From Methylopila capsulata (lineage in GTDB: Bacteria; Pseudomonadota; Alphaproteobacteria; Rhizobiales; Methylopilaceae), in NCBI RefSeq assembly GCF_016907975.1, contig NZ_JAFBCY010000001.1:62001-126000 (forward strand): DNA of 64,000 nt. The letters run 5' to 3'. The notes beneath the pieces are model-generated. The model was not told the origin of the DNA. It saw nothing but the letters and a program-made list of their open reading frames with translations, and searched no databases. Shown here in pieces: positions 45,155 through 55,056 of the stretch (position 1 is its first letter; each line of letters begins with the position of its first letter). The position numbers were made by a program, and so were the translations under genes.

Positions 45155-45712
45155 ATGCCTGTGATCGCGGCGATCCTGAGCGGAGCCTTTTTCTGGTTCT
45201 GCTACTGGTTCTTTCGGCTGGACGGGCACAAGCGCATCGAAGAGATGCTGACTCAGCGGCGCAACACGAAGCGCCGTCTCGCCTCTCTCGAGGCCGAGGC
45301 CCGTGCGCCGATCAAGTCGATCAAGGATCCGCGCGAGGCGGGGACCGTCCTGCTGTTCCTGATCGCGCGGCAGAAGGGCGACTATTCGGCCGCCCAGCTG
45401 ACGGCGATCGAGCACGAGATGCGCACGGTGATGTCGCTCTCGGGCGATCTGGCCGAAGCCCAGTCCTTCGCGCGTTTCGCCTGCACCAAGACGCCGAGCG
45501 CGACCGCGGCGATCCAGGACCTCGCGCCTTTGTTCAACGATCGCCTCACGGCGCAGGAACGCGACGATCTGGTCGAAATGCTGGAGCGCGTCGCCCACGT
45601 GGATGGGCCTCCGAACGAGGAACAGCTCCATCTGATCGTGGCGCTCCGCCAGCGGCTGGCGCCGCCGGACGCCGTCGGCGAGGGGTTCGGCTGGACCAAG
45701 GCGCGCGGCTGA
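45155..45712 (+). CDS. membrane-anchored hypothetical protein, TerB-like domain
   Basis: The 185-residue protein has one N-terminal membrane segment (MPVIAAILSGAFFWFCYWFF). A helical cytoplasmic part follows, with DPREAGTVLLFLIARQKGDYSAAQ and LAPLFNDRLTAQERDDLVEMLERVA, similar to TerB-like/DUF533 helical domains. No catalytic motif is visible. It lies alone, 118 bp after kdsA. Confidence 0.65.
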   Translation: MPVIAAILSGAFFWFCYWFFRLDGHKRIEEMLTQRRNTKRRLASLEAEARAPIKSIKDPREAGTVLLFLIARQKGDYSAAQLTAIEHEMRTVMSLSGDLAEAQSFARFACTKTPSATAAIQDLAPLFNDRLTAQERDDLVEMLERVAHVDGPPNEEQLHLIVALRQRLAPPDAVGEGFGWTKARG

Positions 45713-45746
45713 GGCCGTTCGGGCGTGACGTGCGTCGTCGAGTGGA

Positions 45747-45954
45747 GGTCGTGGATGCTGCGCTCCCGTCAAGCGGGAGTACGCGGTTAAGGCATGACGC
45801 AGCTCCCGTGTTCCGGCCTTGAGCCGGGACAAGGGAGGCAAGTCTCGGCGTCATCCCGGACGGCCGAAGGCCGAGCCGGGATCGTTCTCGGATAAGGCGC
45901 CTCTCCTCGACACGATCCCGGCTCTGCGCGGCGTCGCCGCTCGGCCGGGATGAC
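45747..45954. repeat. cluster of two different palindromic repeats
   Basis: The gap 45713-45963 holds a half copy of the GTCGTGGATG...CATGAC element (45747-45798) and a second palindrome (45850-45954) with arms GTCATCCCGG and CCGGGATGAC and an inner CGATCCCGGCTC. Nothing else is seen in this gap. Folded RNA here could end transcripts from both sides. Confidence 0.6.
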
Positions 45955-45963
45955 GCCCGCTCC

Positions 45964-46986
45964 TCAGTCCTGCGCCACCAGCTGCCCGTGCGCACGATCG
46001 TAGCGGATGAGGGCCGCGGGCGAGATGTGGACGCCGCCGACCCAGTGGTCGATGCGGTTGATGACGCGGTGGTCGACGCGGCCGGTCATCACGGCGCGGC
46101 CGGCCTTGGTGAGGCGAAGCCGCGCGCGGGCGTAGTCGGCGTAGCCGAGATGGCTGCCCGGGCCGAGACCGCAGTAGTCCGGCGAGGGGCCGGGAAGGCC
46201 GTCGATCAGCGGCTCGTCGGCGAAGGCCAGGCTGTCCAGCCGGCGAAAGAAGCTCGCGTCGCCCAGGAACTGCGCCTCGTCCTGCTCGGTCACATGGCGG
46301 AACAGCTCTCCCGTTGTCGTCTCGGCCTCGGCGAGGCCTCCGAGCGCGCGCTCCTCCGTCAGCGTCAGCCCCCGGACGGGATCGGGAAGCTCCTGCAGCA
46401 GGCGCTTCAGCGCGGGCGCGAGGTGGGGAAGGGCGGTGGTGTCCTCCATGGCGAGGCGCGCCAGCGCGTGGGGCGTCTGGGCCGTGAACGCGTCCCAGGC
46501 GCGGTCGGCCAGCGCGAGCTGGCGCTCGGTCACCGGCGCGGCGCGGTCCGCGAGCGCGCGCATGGCCTCCGGGCCCTGCAGGCCGAGGTAGTCGTCGGCC
46601 TGGACCAGATAGAGCCCCTCGGTGCGGCTCTCGGCGTGGAAGAAGTCGAGGATCTGCAGAAGCTGCAGCTGATCGTAGAGATCGTGCTCCAGCCAGATCT
46701 CGACGCGGGCGAAGCCGGCGTGGCCGCGCACGGCCGCGTCGCGCGCGGCGAACTCGGCCGCGACCTCCCCGACGCCGAGGCCGAGATCGGAGGCGATGAA
46801 GGCGGAGCGGATCGCGGACAGCCGCTCCAGCCCGCCGGCGGCGGGCACTGGGCCGTCGTGCAGTACGTCGCGCCACGGCAGGATGGCGCCGGCGACGCGC
46901 GCCTGCTCGATCCGCGCTACGGCGCTGTCGCCGTTGGTGATGATCAGCACGTCTTCAGACCCGCTGGGCGCGTCGGGGATAGGCAT
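45964..46986 (-). CDS. DUF1835 domain-containing protein
   Basis: The 340-residue protein begins with LIITNGDSAVARIEQA and ILPWRDVLHDGPVP, which fit the DUF1835 domain, then DHLYDQLQ-like text (WLEHDLYDQLQLLQIL) and a C-terminal His-containing segment. The function is unknown. The family occurs in many bacteria as single genes, often with a C-terminal DUF3658 domain, which may correspond to the end here. It ends 10 bp from the repeat cluster. Confidence 0.78.
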   Translation of the reverse strand: MPIPDAPSGSEDVLIITNGDSAVARIEQARVAGAILPWRDVLHDGPVPAAGGLERLSAIRSAFIASDLGLGVGEVAAEFAARDAAVRGHAGFARVEIWLEHDLYDQLQLLQILDFFHAESRTEGLYLVQADDYLGLQGPEAMRALADRAAPVTERQLALADRAWDAFTAQTPHALARLAMEDTTALPHLAPALKRLLQELPDPVRGLTLTEERALGGLAEAETTTGELFRHVTEQDEAQFLGDASFFRRLDSLAFADEPLIDGLPGPSPDYCGLGPGSHLGYADYARARLRLTKAGRAVMTGRVDHRVINRIDHWVGGVHISPAALIRYDRAHGQLVAQD

Positions 46987-47308
46987 TGGCGCGGCCTCCG
47001 AGGGAGCGAAGCGGGGACGGTCGATTCGGGCCGCGAAGGTGGGCGTCGCTTGGGGCGTTTCCGGGGCGCGCCGGCGCCCGTCGTCGCATCCGGTCAGTCT
47101 CTCGACCGGACGCCTTTTCCGCGACGATGGCGTGACGGAACGCGCTCCACGTCGCCGCCACGATTGGAGGCGTTCGAGGGTGCCGCGTCGTTGTTGCCGC
47201 TGCAGCGACGCGGAAGGCCGGACCCATCGGCGGGCTGATAGGCTCCGGGCTGTCGCCCGGAGCGACGGTGCGGGTCGGAGGACGGTCGGCCTCGCCGCCG
47301 ACCCCCGC
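46987..47308. other. intergenic gap with one REP-like element
   Basis: 322 bp between two minus-strand genes. A copy of the CCGGG element (GGCTCCGGGCTGTCGCCCGG core) is at 47238-47268. Open frames in this gap have no family likeness and are not reported as genes. Confidence 0.45.
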
Positions 47309-47755
47309 TCACCCCCGGCCGCGGTACGGCGCGACGCCCTGCTCGGGGACCCAGACGCCCGCGGGCAGCTCGCCGGCCTGGAAGAACACGTCGATCGGGA
47401 TGCCGCCGCGCGGGTACCAGTAGCCGCCGATGCGCAGCCAGCGAGGTTTGAGCGTCGCGATCAGGCGCTTGGCGATCGCGACCGTGCAATCCTCGTGGAA
47501 CGCGCCGTGGTTGCGGAAGGCGCCGAGGTAGAGCTTCAGCGACTTCGACTCCACCAGCCATTCGTCCGGCGCGTAGTCGATGACGATGTGCGCGAAGTCG
47601 GGCTGGCCCGTCACTGGGCAGAGCGAGGTGAACTCCGGCGCGGTGAAGCGGGCGACGTAGGTCACGTCGGGATGGGGGTTCGGCACGCGGTCGAGAGTCG
47701 CGGCGTCGGGGGAGGCGGGCGTTTCGGTCTGACGGCCGAGCTGAAGGTCGGTCAT
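47309..47755 (-). CDS. queF: preQ1 synthase (NADPH-dependent 7-cyano-7-deazaguanine reductase)
   Basis: The 148-residue, short (unimodular) QueF has the catalytic Cys in [14 protein letters not shown] (near 52) and the substrate Glu/His region ESKSLKLYL and HEDCTVAIA. It reduces preQ0 to preQ1 on the way to queuosine. The start is the ATG of MTDLQLG; the frame is open 42 codons further but those are not family-like. No preQ1 riboswitch was found upstream. Confidence 0.94.
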   Translation of the reverse strand: MTDLQLGRQTETPASPDAATLDRVPNPHPDVTYVARFTAPEFTSLCPVTGQPDFAHIVIDYAPDEWLVESKSLKLYLGAFRNHGAFHEDCTVAIAKRLIATLKPRWLRIGGYWYPRGGIPIDVFFQAGELPAGVWVPEQGVAPYRGRG

Positions 47756-47869
47756 GATCGGGCCTTCGGATGGGTAAAACGGTTCGCACGAGCCTTTGCG
47801 GCTTCCACGGACGCTTGTCACGCCCGGTCCCGCCGATTCATGGTGTCGCCCCCGGATCGGAGGCTCAAG

Positions 47870-48268
47870 ATGGCGAAACACCTGTGGCTCGCCGCCGCGC
47901 TCGTCTGCGCGTGCGCGTCCCTCGCGAGGGCGGAGGACGGCGGCCGCTATCTGCCGGACATCGTCGCCGGAGGCCCCCAGGCGGGCGCGCTCAAGACGAT
48001 GATGGCGGGCAGCCCGCCGAGCCTCGCCTGGATCGCGAAGCTGGAGGGCCCGAGCGGGCCGAGCCGCATGGTCGAGGTGTCCGGCCAGCGCCGCGAGGTC
48101 GCCTTCATCTGCAAGCTGAACCGCTGCACGGACAACCAGTTCCGGGTGCTGTTCTCCGCCGACGGCTCTTTCGCAGTCGGGCTGCTCATCGGTCCGGGCG
48201 GACCCCAGTTCTTCGGCTCGCCGACCATGGCGGAGCGCAACGCTCTCATCGCCACCAATCAGCCGTGA
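47870..48268 (+). CDS. Ivy-like lysozyme inhibitor
   Basis: The 132-residue periplasmic protein has a signal peptide with likely cleavage after ARA-E (about residue 21). It has [11 protein letters not shown] near 83, which matches the Cys-containing loop of the inhibitor of vertebrate lysozyme family (CKPHDC-N type), and a long beta-rich body. It would protect peptidoglycan against c-type lysozyme. It is divergent from queF. The ATG at 47870 has GGAGG 8 bp before it. Confidence 0.8.
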   Translation: MAKHLWLAAALVCACASLARAEDGGRYLPDIVAGGPQAGALKTMMAGSPPSLAWIAKLEGPSGPSRMVEVSGQRREVAFICKLNRCTDNQFRVLFSADGSFAVGLLIGPGGPQFFGSPTMAERNALIATNQP

Positions 48269-48336
48269 GGCCGCGCCGCGCGATTCGTCCGAGCGCGGCG
48301 CTTCGACGGCTTTCCGCAGGGCTCGCCTTCGGGTAG

Positions 48337-49662
<1,326 letters not shown>

Positions 49663-49708
49663 AGACAAGCCCTGACGGAAACATCAGGACCGGCGGAGGA
49701 TGTCGCGC

Positions 49709-50271
49709 ATGGACGACGTCTTCCGCTGGATCTGGACGCTGGGAGGCCCGCATCTCGTCGCGCCCCGCGAGTGGGTCGCGGCCTGTGGCGGGGACAGAGG
49801 GTGGCGCGAGAACGCCCCCGACGATCCGAGCGATTACGCCCGCGCCTGCCGGAGCCTTAACTACACAAGCGTCGAGCCGAACGGTGGCGGCGTCCTCGCG
49901 GTCCTGTCCGGCGTCGCCGGCGCCGTGACATTGATCCCATGCGGCCATGGCGAAGGCGTCATCGTTCAGTGGGTCGGCTGCGACAGCGAAGCTCTCGTCC
50001 AGGAGGCGATCGCCGCCCCTCGGCCGTTCGCGGACCGCTGCGAAGGCGAGGCGGAGGAGATCGACTTCGCGACAGGGCCATCTGGCGATCTCGTGATCTT
50101 CGACTCCGTCGAAATTGGCGACGAGCCCTTCGGGAGCGGCTCTCGTTCTCCGTGCGGCCGGGGACGTACCGGATCTGGTCCGGCGCGGTCGAGCCGCCGG
50201 GATGCATGCTCGTCGTTAGGATGCTGACGTGGACGGGCGATCTCACGCCCGTCGCGGCCGTCTCACCCTAA
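49709..50271 (+). pseudogene. Imm21-like immunity protein broken by a -1 frameshift
   Basis: The first 140 codons (from ATG 49709) read as an Imm21-type immunity protein: WIWTLGGPHLVAPREW, DYARACRS and DLVIFDSVEIGDEP. At 50126-50130 the frame is lost. In the next frame the text continues RERLSFSVRPGTYRIWSG and PPGCMLVVRM to 50271, as expected for the family C-terminus. One extra C in the CCC run at about 50128 would restore IGDEPLRERLSF. So the gene is either recently broken or the sequence has an indel. It sits next to the toxin-like gene. Confidence 0.65.
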
Positions 50272-50309
50272 GGCCTCTGAGCCGAAGCGGCGCCGGTCGC
50301 GTCCGGCGC

Positions 50310-50672
50310 TCAGCCCAAGCCGATGACGATGTCGTCTGGCTCGGTCGGATGATTTTCCCAGATGCGCACCCGCGTGCGCGTCGAGGGGACCGTCGCCCTA
50401 AGCACGACCGCTAGCTCTACAGTCGTAACCACGACTTCGCCGCTGGGCGTCAAGATGTATCGATCAGCAACTGCTGGGCGCTCCGGGGCTACATCAGCAT
50501 CATCCCCAAGGGTGATGCTGGTCTCACCATCGTACTCGTCATGGCATGTGATCGAGATTACGGTATCTGTCCAAAGCAGATGCGCGCCGTTCTGCTCCGG
50601 CTCCTCGCCAAGGTTCGGGTCGGAGATAAAGAGAAGGGAATAGGGCGGGGCGATGCTGATATGCTTTTTCAT
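50310..50672 (-). CDS. small immunity-like protein beside the toxin gene
   Basis: The 120-residue, acidic, beta-rich protein (MKKHISIAPPYSLLFISDPN and so on) has no known family. It follows a toxin-like gene on the same strand and starts inside its 3' end (GAGG 8 bp upstream of the ATG). An acidic, small protein directly after a nuclease-type toxin is the normal place for the cognate immunity protein. This role is inferred from context. Confidence 0.55.
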   Translation of the reverse strand: MKKHISIAPPYSLLFISDPNLGEEPEQNGAHLLWTDTVISITCHDEYDGETSITLGDDADVAPERPAVADRYILTPSGEVVVTTVELAVVLRATVPSTRTRVRIWENHPTEPDDIVIGLG

Positions 50673-51414
50673 TTCGTTGATACCTCAATATGTTTCTTAT
50701 GATGCCACCTTGGCTAGCCCGACAACTAACGCAGTGCGGGTAGCCCCACCGTCCGGCTTCTGAGCCGCCCAGGGCGGACGCGCCCTGATGGTCATATGTC
50801 CACCGCCCATTGCTGGTTCCCGGATCTTTGGTGCCGCATCGGTGACATCCGTATCGGTTGCCGATCTCATTCACTCTGTCGCGCTGCGCATCTGTTGGTC
50901 GCCTGAAAGGTCCCGGTCCTGGAACGCCCTCCACGGCATATGGACCAATGCCGGCTTTGGGTGTTTGAATCTCGACGTAGCGCGCATTCGCCTCGCGCTG
51001 GATCGCCTGATTGTTCGCAATCTGCCCTTCGGCTGTTTCATAGACGCCGGGGCGGGGCCGCCAAGATGGGTCCTTTGCCCTCACTCGGGCCACAGCGGCG
51101 TCGGCCAGAGCTCTGGAGACGTCGAGCCGCATCTGTTGACCGGGCGTCACATCGGACCAGCGTCCCCCGCCGCTCGATCGCCCACGCCCGCCGCCGCGCG
51201 GGACGTTCTGAGCGACCTGGAACGATCCTCCTCCGTCGGTCCATTGACCGCCGTCGGCCTGCCCCGCGGGCGAACGAGGCTGGTTGGGGTCAAAGCCGGC
51301 TTTGAACGCGAGTCGAAGAAAACGTGCGAGTTTCGTGTGGAGGCGAGCGCCAGCCTGTCGCCAGCGGGCCGGCGCCGACCGGTCGTCCGGCCTGAGCCGG
51401 GCAGTAGATGTCAT
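50539..51414 (-). CDS. putative HNH-like nuclease toxin of a polymorphic-toxin type
   Basis: The 291-residue protein starts at an ATG with GGGAGG 6 bp upstream. Residues 42-62 (DPNQPRSPAGQADGGQWTDG) resemble the short linker text before phage- or toxin-type C-terminal domains. The C-terminal domain has GCHRCG (C190/C193), TYDHQ (D208, H209) and CVSC (C228/C231), the treble-clef layout of HNH-type nucleases. It has a 134-bp overlap with the next gene in another frame, so the real stop may be earlier. No secretion signal is seen. AT-rich stretches flank the cluster. Confidence 0.62.
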   Translation of the reverse strand: MTSTARLRPDDRSAPARWRQAGARLHTKLARFLRLAFKAGFDPNQPRSPAGQADGGQWTDGGGSFQVAQNVPRGGGRGRSSGGGRWSDVTPGQQMRLDVSRALADAAVARVRAKDPSWRPRPGVYETAEGQIANNQAIQREANARYVEIQTPKAGIGPYAVEGVPGPGPFRRPTDAQRDRVNEIGNRYGCHRCGTKDPGTSNGRWTYDHQGASALGGSEAGRWGYPHCVSCRASQGGIIRNILRYQRNEKAYQHRPALFPSLYLRPEPWRGAGAERRASALDRYRNLDHMP

Positions 51415-51642
51415 GCCTGCCTCCCTGAACGGATAGGATCTCAGGCACAATATAGGAATTTAGGCAGATTTTCAATTAAGTTCTTTGTTTGTTCGTTGGC
51501 GCGAGGGTGACGTGGCGATGCGAAGCGAAGCGCGGTTCGGCGCGCTCCGCGCGATCTCTTTAAGGGGCGTGACCGCTCGCGCGACCGACAGTCTCTCGGC
51601 GGCCCCACCGCTCAGAGCGCGTTCGCTGCTGACGGGCCCGCC

Positions 51643-51730
51643 GTCATGCCCGGCGGATCCGGGTATCCACGCCTGCGGGTTCGAGCACTGCCAGACGTCG
51701 TGGATGCCCGTGCGAGAGCGCGGGGATGAC
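51643..51730. repeat. GTCATGCCCGG/ATGAC palindromic repeat, copy 2
   Basis: Outer arms GTCATGCCCGGCGG and CGCGGGGATGAC, inner CGGGTATCCACG and CGTCGTGGATGCCCG. It has the same layout as the elements at 44079, 54869 and 56485. It follows the toxin cluster and precedes the MDR gene's 3' end. Confidence 0.75.
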
Positions 51731-51742
51731 GGCGTTATCGCC

Positions 51743-52759
51743 TCAGCCCCACCCCTCCAGCACGATCTTGCCCTTCGCGGCGCCGCTTTCGATCAGCGCG
51801 TGGGCGCGCGTCAGGTTTTCGGCGGTGATCGGGCCGAAGGCCTCGCTCGCGGTGGTGCGGATCTCTCCGGCGTCGACTAGGCGGGAGGCCTCGTTCAGCA
51901 GCGCGCCCTGCGCTGCGATGTCGGCCGTGCCGAACATCGAGCGGGTGAACATGAACTCCCAGTGCACCGAGACGCTCTTGCGCTTGAACGGGTTGACGTC
52001 GAGCGCGGCGGGATCGTCGATCAGCGCGAAGCGGCCCTGCGGCGCGATGAGCTGGACGATCTCGGCCAGATGGTCCGCTGTGTTGGTGGTGGAGAACACG
52101 AACGCCGGCTGGCCGAGCCCGAGCGCCGCGACCTGGTCCGCCAGGGGCTGGCGGTGGTCGATCACGTGATGCGCGCCGAGCTCCCGGACCCAGCCTTGCG
52201 TCTCCGGACGCGAGGCGGTGGCGATCACGGTGAGGTCGGTCAGCCGCCGGGCGAGCTGGATCGCGATCGAGCCGACGCCGCCGGCGCCGCCGATGATGAG
52301 GACCGCCCGCGCCGCGCCGGGAACGGGCTTGGCCACGTCCAGCCGGTCGAACAGCGCTTCCCAGGCGGTGATCGTGGTCAGCGGCAGCGCCGCCGCCTCG
52401 CCGAAGGAGAGCGAGGCGGGTTTCCGGCCAACGATCCGCTCGTCCACCAGATGCAGCTCGGCGTTGGTGCCCGGACGCTCCAGCGCGCCGGCGTAGAACA
52501 CCTCGTCCCCGGCCTTGAACAGGGTGGCCTCCGGCCCGACGGCGCGGACGACGCCGGCGGCGTCGTAGCCCAGCACGCGCGGCTCGCCCGCGGGCGGCGT
52601 CGCCGACTTCCGCACCTTGGTGTCGACCGGGTTCACCGAGACCGCGCGCACCTCGACGAGGATGTCGCGGCCTGACGGCGCGGGGTCGGGCAGCGCGATG
52701 TCGACCAGAGCGTCCGGGGCGTCGATGGGGCGGGGGGCGTCGAATGCGATGGCGCGCAT
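51743..52759 (-). CDS. zinc-type alcohol dehydrogenase family (MDR) oxidoreductase
   Basis: The 338-residue MDR protein has AVSVNPVDTKVR near 40, GYDAAGVV near 70 and a Rossmann motif VLIIGGAGGVGSIAIQLAR near 150. The zinc ligands of true alcohol dehydrogenases are missing, so it is closer to the quinone-reductase/ZADH group that reduces activated double bonds or quinones with NADPH. It is divergent from an HxlR regulator, a typical pair. Confidence 0.9.
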   Translation of the reverse strand: MRAIAFDAPRPIDAPDALVDIALPDPAPSGRDILVEVRAVSVNPVDTKVRKSATPPAGEPRVLGYDAAGVVRAVGPEATLFKAGDEVFYAGALERPGTNAELHLVDERIVGRKPASLSFGEAAALPLTTITAWEALFDRLDVAKPVPGAARAVLIIGGAGGVGSIAIQLARRLTDLTVIATASRPETQGWVRELGAHHVIDHRQPLADQVAALGLGQPAFVFSTTNTADHLAEIVQLIAPQGRFALIDDPAALDVNPFKRKSVSVHWEFMFTRSMFGTADIAAQGALLNEASRLVDAGEIRTTASEAFGPITAENLTRAHALIESGAAKGKIVLEGWG

Positions 52760-52811
52760 GGCGGGCGATCTCCAGTTGGCGTCGATTGCGTGCCGCCGAG
52801 ATGAGCCTTAT

Positions 52812-52844
52812 GTGCGATAGGCGCAAGAACGCACTTGATGCGCC
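52812..52844. promoter_or_regulatory. inverted repeats between MDR gene and HxlR gene
   Basis: Two interleaved inverted repeats: GTGCG (52812-52816) with CGCAC (52830-52834), and GGCGCA (52820-52825) with TGCGCC (52839-52844). They lie in the 109-bp divergent promoter region and could be the HxlR operator. Confidence 0.4.
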
Positions 52845-52868
52845 CATAGTGTCGAGAAGGATACCGTC

Positions 52869-53240
52869 ATGGCTCGGGTTCGCCACGACCGGCTCGACTG
52901 TTCGCCCGGCTGCGCCGTCGAGGCGACGCTCCAGTTCATAGATGGCAAGTGGAAGGGCGTGATCCTCTACCACCTGCTCGCGGGCACGCTGCGCTTCAAC
53001 GAGATCCGCCGCCGGCTGCCGAGCGTCACCCCGCGGATGCTGACGACGCAGCTGCGTGAGCTGGAGGCGGACGGCTTCGTCGCCCGCAAGGTGTTCGCCG
53101 AGGTGCCGCCCAAGGTCGAGTACAGCCTGACGGAGCGCGGACGGACGCTGGAGCCTGTTATCTCAGCGCTCAAGGCCTGGGGCGACGCCAACGCCGATCT
53201 CGGTCCGATGCGGGCCCTGAACGACGTCGTCGCTGCCTGA
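52869..53240 (+). CDS. HxlR family transcriptional regulator
   Basis: The 123-residue winged-helix regulator has CSPGCAVEATLQFIDGKWKGVILYHLL (the usual single Cys near 16 and the KWK motif), LPSVTPRMLTTQLRELEADG as the recognition helix region and VEYSLTERGRTLEP for the wing. HxlR proteins often sense reactive aldehydes, quinones or oxidants through the N-terminal Cys (here C11 and C15). It likely controls the divergent MDR oxidoreductase. Confidence 0.92.
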   Translation: MARVRHDRLDCSPGCAVEATLQFIDGKWKGVILYHLLAGTLRFNEIRRRLPSVTPRMLTTQLRELEADGFVARKVFAEVPPKVEYSLTERGRTLEPVISALKAWGDANADLGPMRALNDVVAA

Positions 53241-53271
53241 CGCGGCATGCCGTTCCCGTGACCGATCGCGC

Positions 53272-53802
53272 TCAGCGCGGCGAGCGCTTCTGATCGTTCA
53301 GGGCCATCGCCAGAAAAGGTAGAGGAACGAAGCGCTCGATGTTGGCTTGCACGGCGGCTTCGCTCGCCCCGGTCGACACCAACGAAAATCGGACGGGGCC
53401 GAAGGAGGCGAGGGCCGAGGCCGTGTGCTCGGTTCCGCCGTCCGCGCGACCCATCGTCTTCACCGCGATCTGCGTGCGAAGTTTTCCGAGGTCTCTTGCA
53501 TAGAGCTTGGTGATCTTCACGGAGACGTAGCCGCCGGCGCTCATCTTCACGAGCGACTGATCTGTCGTTTCAGTCTTCTTCCGGAACTCGACCAACGACT
53601 CCGGCGGCCCGTCCGGCTGCCGCTTGGCGCTCACCAGCGCGCCTTGGCCGCAGGCCTTCGCCTCGCATCGGTAGTAGGTCGTGCCCGTTGCGGGATTGCG
53701 CCACGGCTTCCAGCCTTCGAGCGATGGGATCGCCTCCTGAGCCGACGCGGTCAGCGTCAGCGCGCAGACGAAGACGGCGCATGCGAGCGTCAGGCGTTTC
53801 AT
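53272..53802 (-). CDS. exported hypothetical protein
   Basis: The 176-residue protein has a signal peptide (MKRLTLACAVFVCALTLTAS, cleavage near SAQ). The mature part has a Cys pair in YYRCEAKACGQGALVS and an alternating beta-like C-terminal half. No family is recognised. The start at 53802 fits the signal peptide. It faces the HxlR gene tail with 31 bp between the stops. Confidence 0.65.
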   Translation of the reverse strand: MKRLTLACAVFVCALTLTASAQEAIPSLEGWKPWRNPATGTTYYRCEAKACGQGALVSAKRQPDGPPESLVEFRKKTETTDQSLVKMSAGGYVSVKITKLYARDLGKLRTQIAVKTMGRADGGTEHTASALASFGPVRFSLVSTGASEAAVQANIERFVPLPFLAMALNDQKRSPR

Positions 53803-53928
53803 GGCGATCACCGGTCTGAGGCAGGTTGCGACCCCAGTATGCGGCGCTGCTTTCGCGCGCGAAAGCGTGACGACCATGGTCTGAAAAGGTGGCAAAGCGC
53901 CCGTCGCGTTCGATCCGAAGCCGGGCTC

Positions 53929-54837
53929 TCAGTCCGCCCATTTCGGATCGCCGGTGAAGGCGATGGTGAGCCAGCGGTCGCGGCCTTCGCCGCCGATGGC
54001 GGCGCCGATCTCCTCGCGCACCGCGTCGAACGCCGCGATGGGGCCGATGCTGCGGTCCGCCGGCACGATCAGGTAGATCTCGATCACCTGCGAGCGGCCG
54101 ACCTTGGCGACGTAGGTGCGACAGCCGTCGAAGCCGTGCTTCGCCACCGCGGCCTCGGCTGCGGCGCGCACGCGGGCGTCGAGTTCGGCCGGCGCGACGA
54201 GGAGAATCTCCTTCACGGCGGCCACTACGGTCGAGGCCGGCACGGGGATCAGCAACGCGGTCAGCACGGCCAGAATCGCCGGGTCGGCGTAGGGCGTCCA
54301 GTTCTGGTACGGGCCGCCTTCGAGCGCCCACGCGACCAGAAAGGCCAGAAGGAGCGAGGCGCTGATCAGGCAGCTCATCAGCCAGCTTTTCACGTCGAGG
54401 GCGAGCAGCGCGGAGCCGATCGAGCGGTTCGCGCGCCGCACGTAGACCAGCAGCACGAGGCAGATCGCGAGCGTCAGCGCGGCGTAGGCGAGCGCCCAGT
54501 CGAAGGCGAGTTCGTGGCCCCCGGACAGCAGCGACCCGGCGGCGTTGAGGAAGGCGTAGACGCAGAGCAGCGTGAGCAGCCCGCCGTTGATGGCAAGAAC
54601 CAGCGGCTCCACGTGCCAGAACCCCATCTGGAAGCGCCGGCTGGCCTCGCCCGCGATCAGCCGCGACACCAGTAGCGCGAGCAGCGTCATCGAGGCGTCG
54701 AGCCCGCCGAACACGCCGTCGAACAGGATCGAGGCGGACCCCGACAGCACGCCGAAGACGACGCCGATCAGGCCGATCGCCACGGTGGCCGCGATCGACC
54801 GCTTCAGCACGCCCTGCTCGTCGGTGTTGCGCGTCAT
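53929..54837 (-). CDS. cation diffusion facilitator-like transporter with altered metal site
   Basis: The 302-residue protein has five to six membrane segments and a C-terminal cytoplasmic domain (DGCRTYVAKVGRSQVIEIYLIVP), as in the CDF family. The metal-binding motif in TM2 is FDGVFGGLDA, where the usual His/Asp three before the last Asp is a Phe. In TM5 the HxxxD is replaced by DVKSW. This fits a large noncanonical branch found in many proteobacteria whose substrate is not established. The start is the ATG of MTRNTDEQG. Confidence 0.82.
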   Translation of the reverse strand: MTRNTDEQGVLKRSIAATVAIGLIGVVFGVLSGSASILFDGVFGGLDASMTLLALLVSRLIAGEASRRFQMGFWHVEPLVLAINGGLLTLLCVYAFLNAAGSLLSGGHELAFDWALAYAALTLAICLVLLVYVRRANRSIGSALLALDVKSWLMSCLISASLLLAFLVAWALEGGPYQNWTPYADPAILAVLTALLIPVPASTVVAAVKEILLVAPAELDARVRAAAEAAVAKHGFDGCRTYVAKVGRSQVIEIYLIVPADRSIGPIAAFDAVREEIGAAIGGEGRDRWLTIAFTGDPKWAD

Positions 54838-54868
54838 GGGATGGGTCTCGAATAAGGAGAGGAAATGC

Positions 54869-54957
54869 GTCATGCCCGGCAAAGCCGGGTATCCACGACT
54901 TGGGAGTCGAACTCTACGTCCAAGTCGTGGATACCCGCGCGAAGGCGCGGGCATGAC
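54869..54957. repeat. GTCATGCCCGG/GCATGAC palindromic repeat, copy 3
   Basis: The best copy: outer arms GTCATGCCCGGC and GCGCGGGCATGAC, inner TATCCACGACTTG and CAAGTCGTGGATA, with a 20-bp non-palindromic middle. It lies between the cation transporter and recO, which are divergent. Confidence 0.8.
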
Positions 54958-55056
54958 GCTCGCCATTCGACCGAAGCGCGCGCTGCGGCGCAAACCGCAA
55001 GACGCCACGGTCTCGCGAACGTGACGTTTGACCTCGGCTGCGCCATCTTGGCCGCC

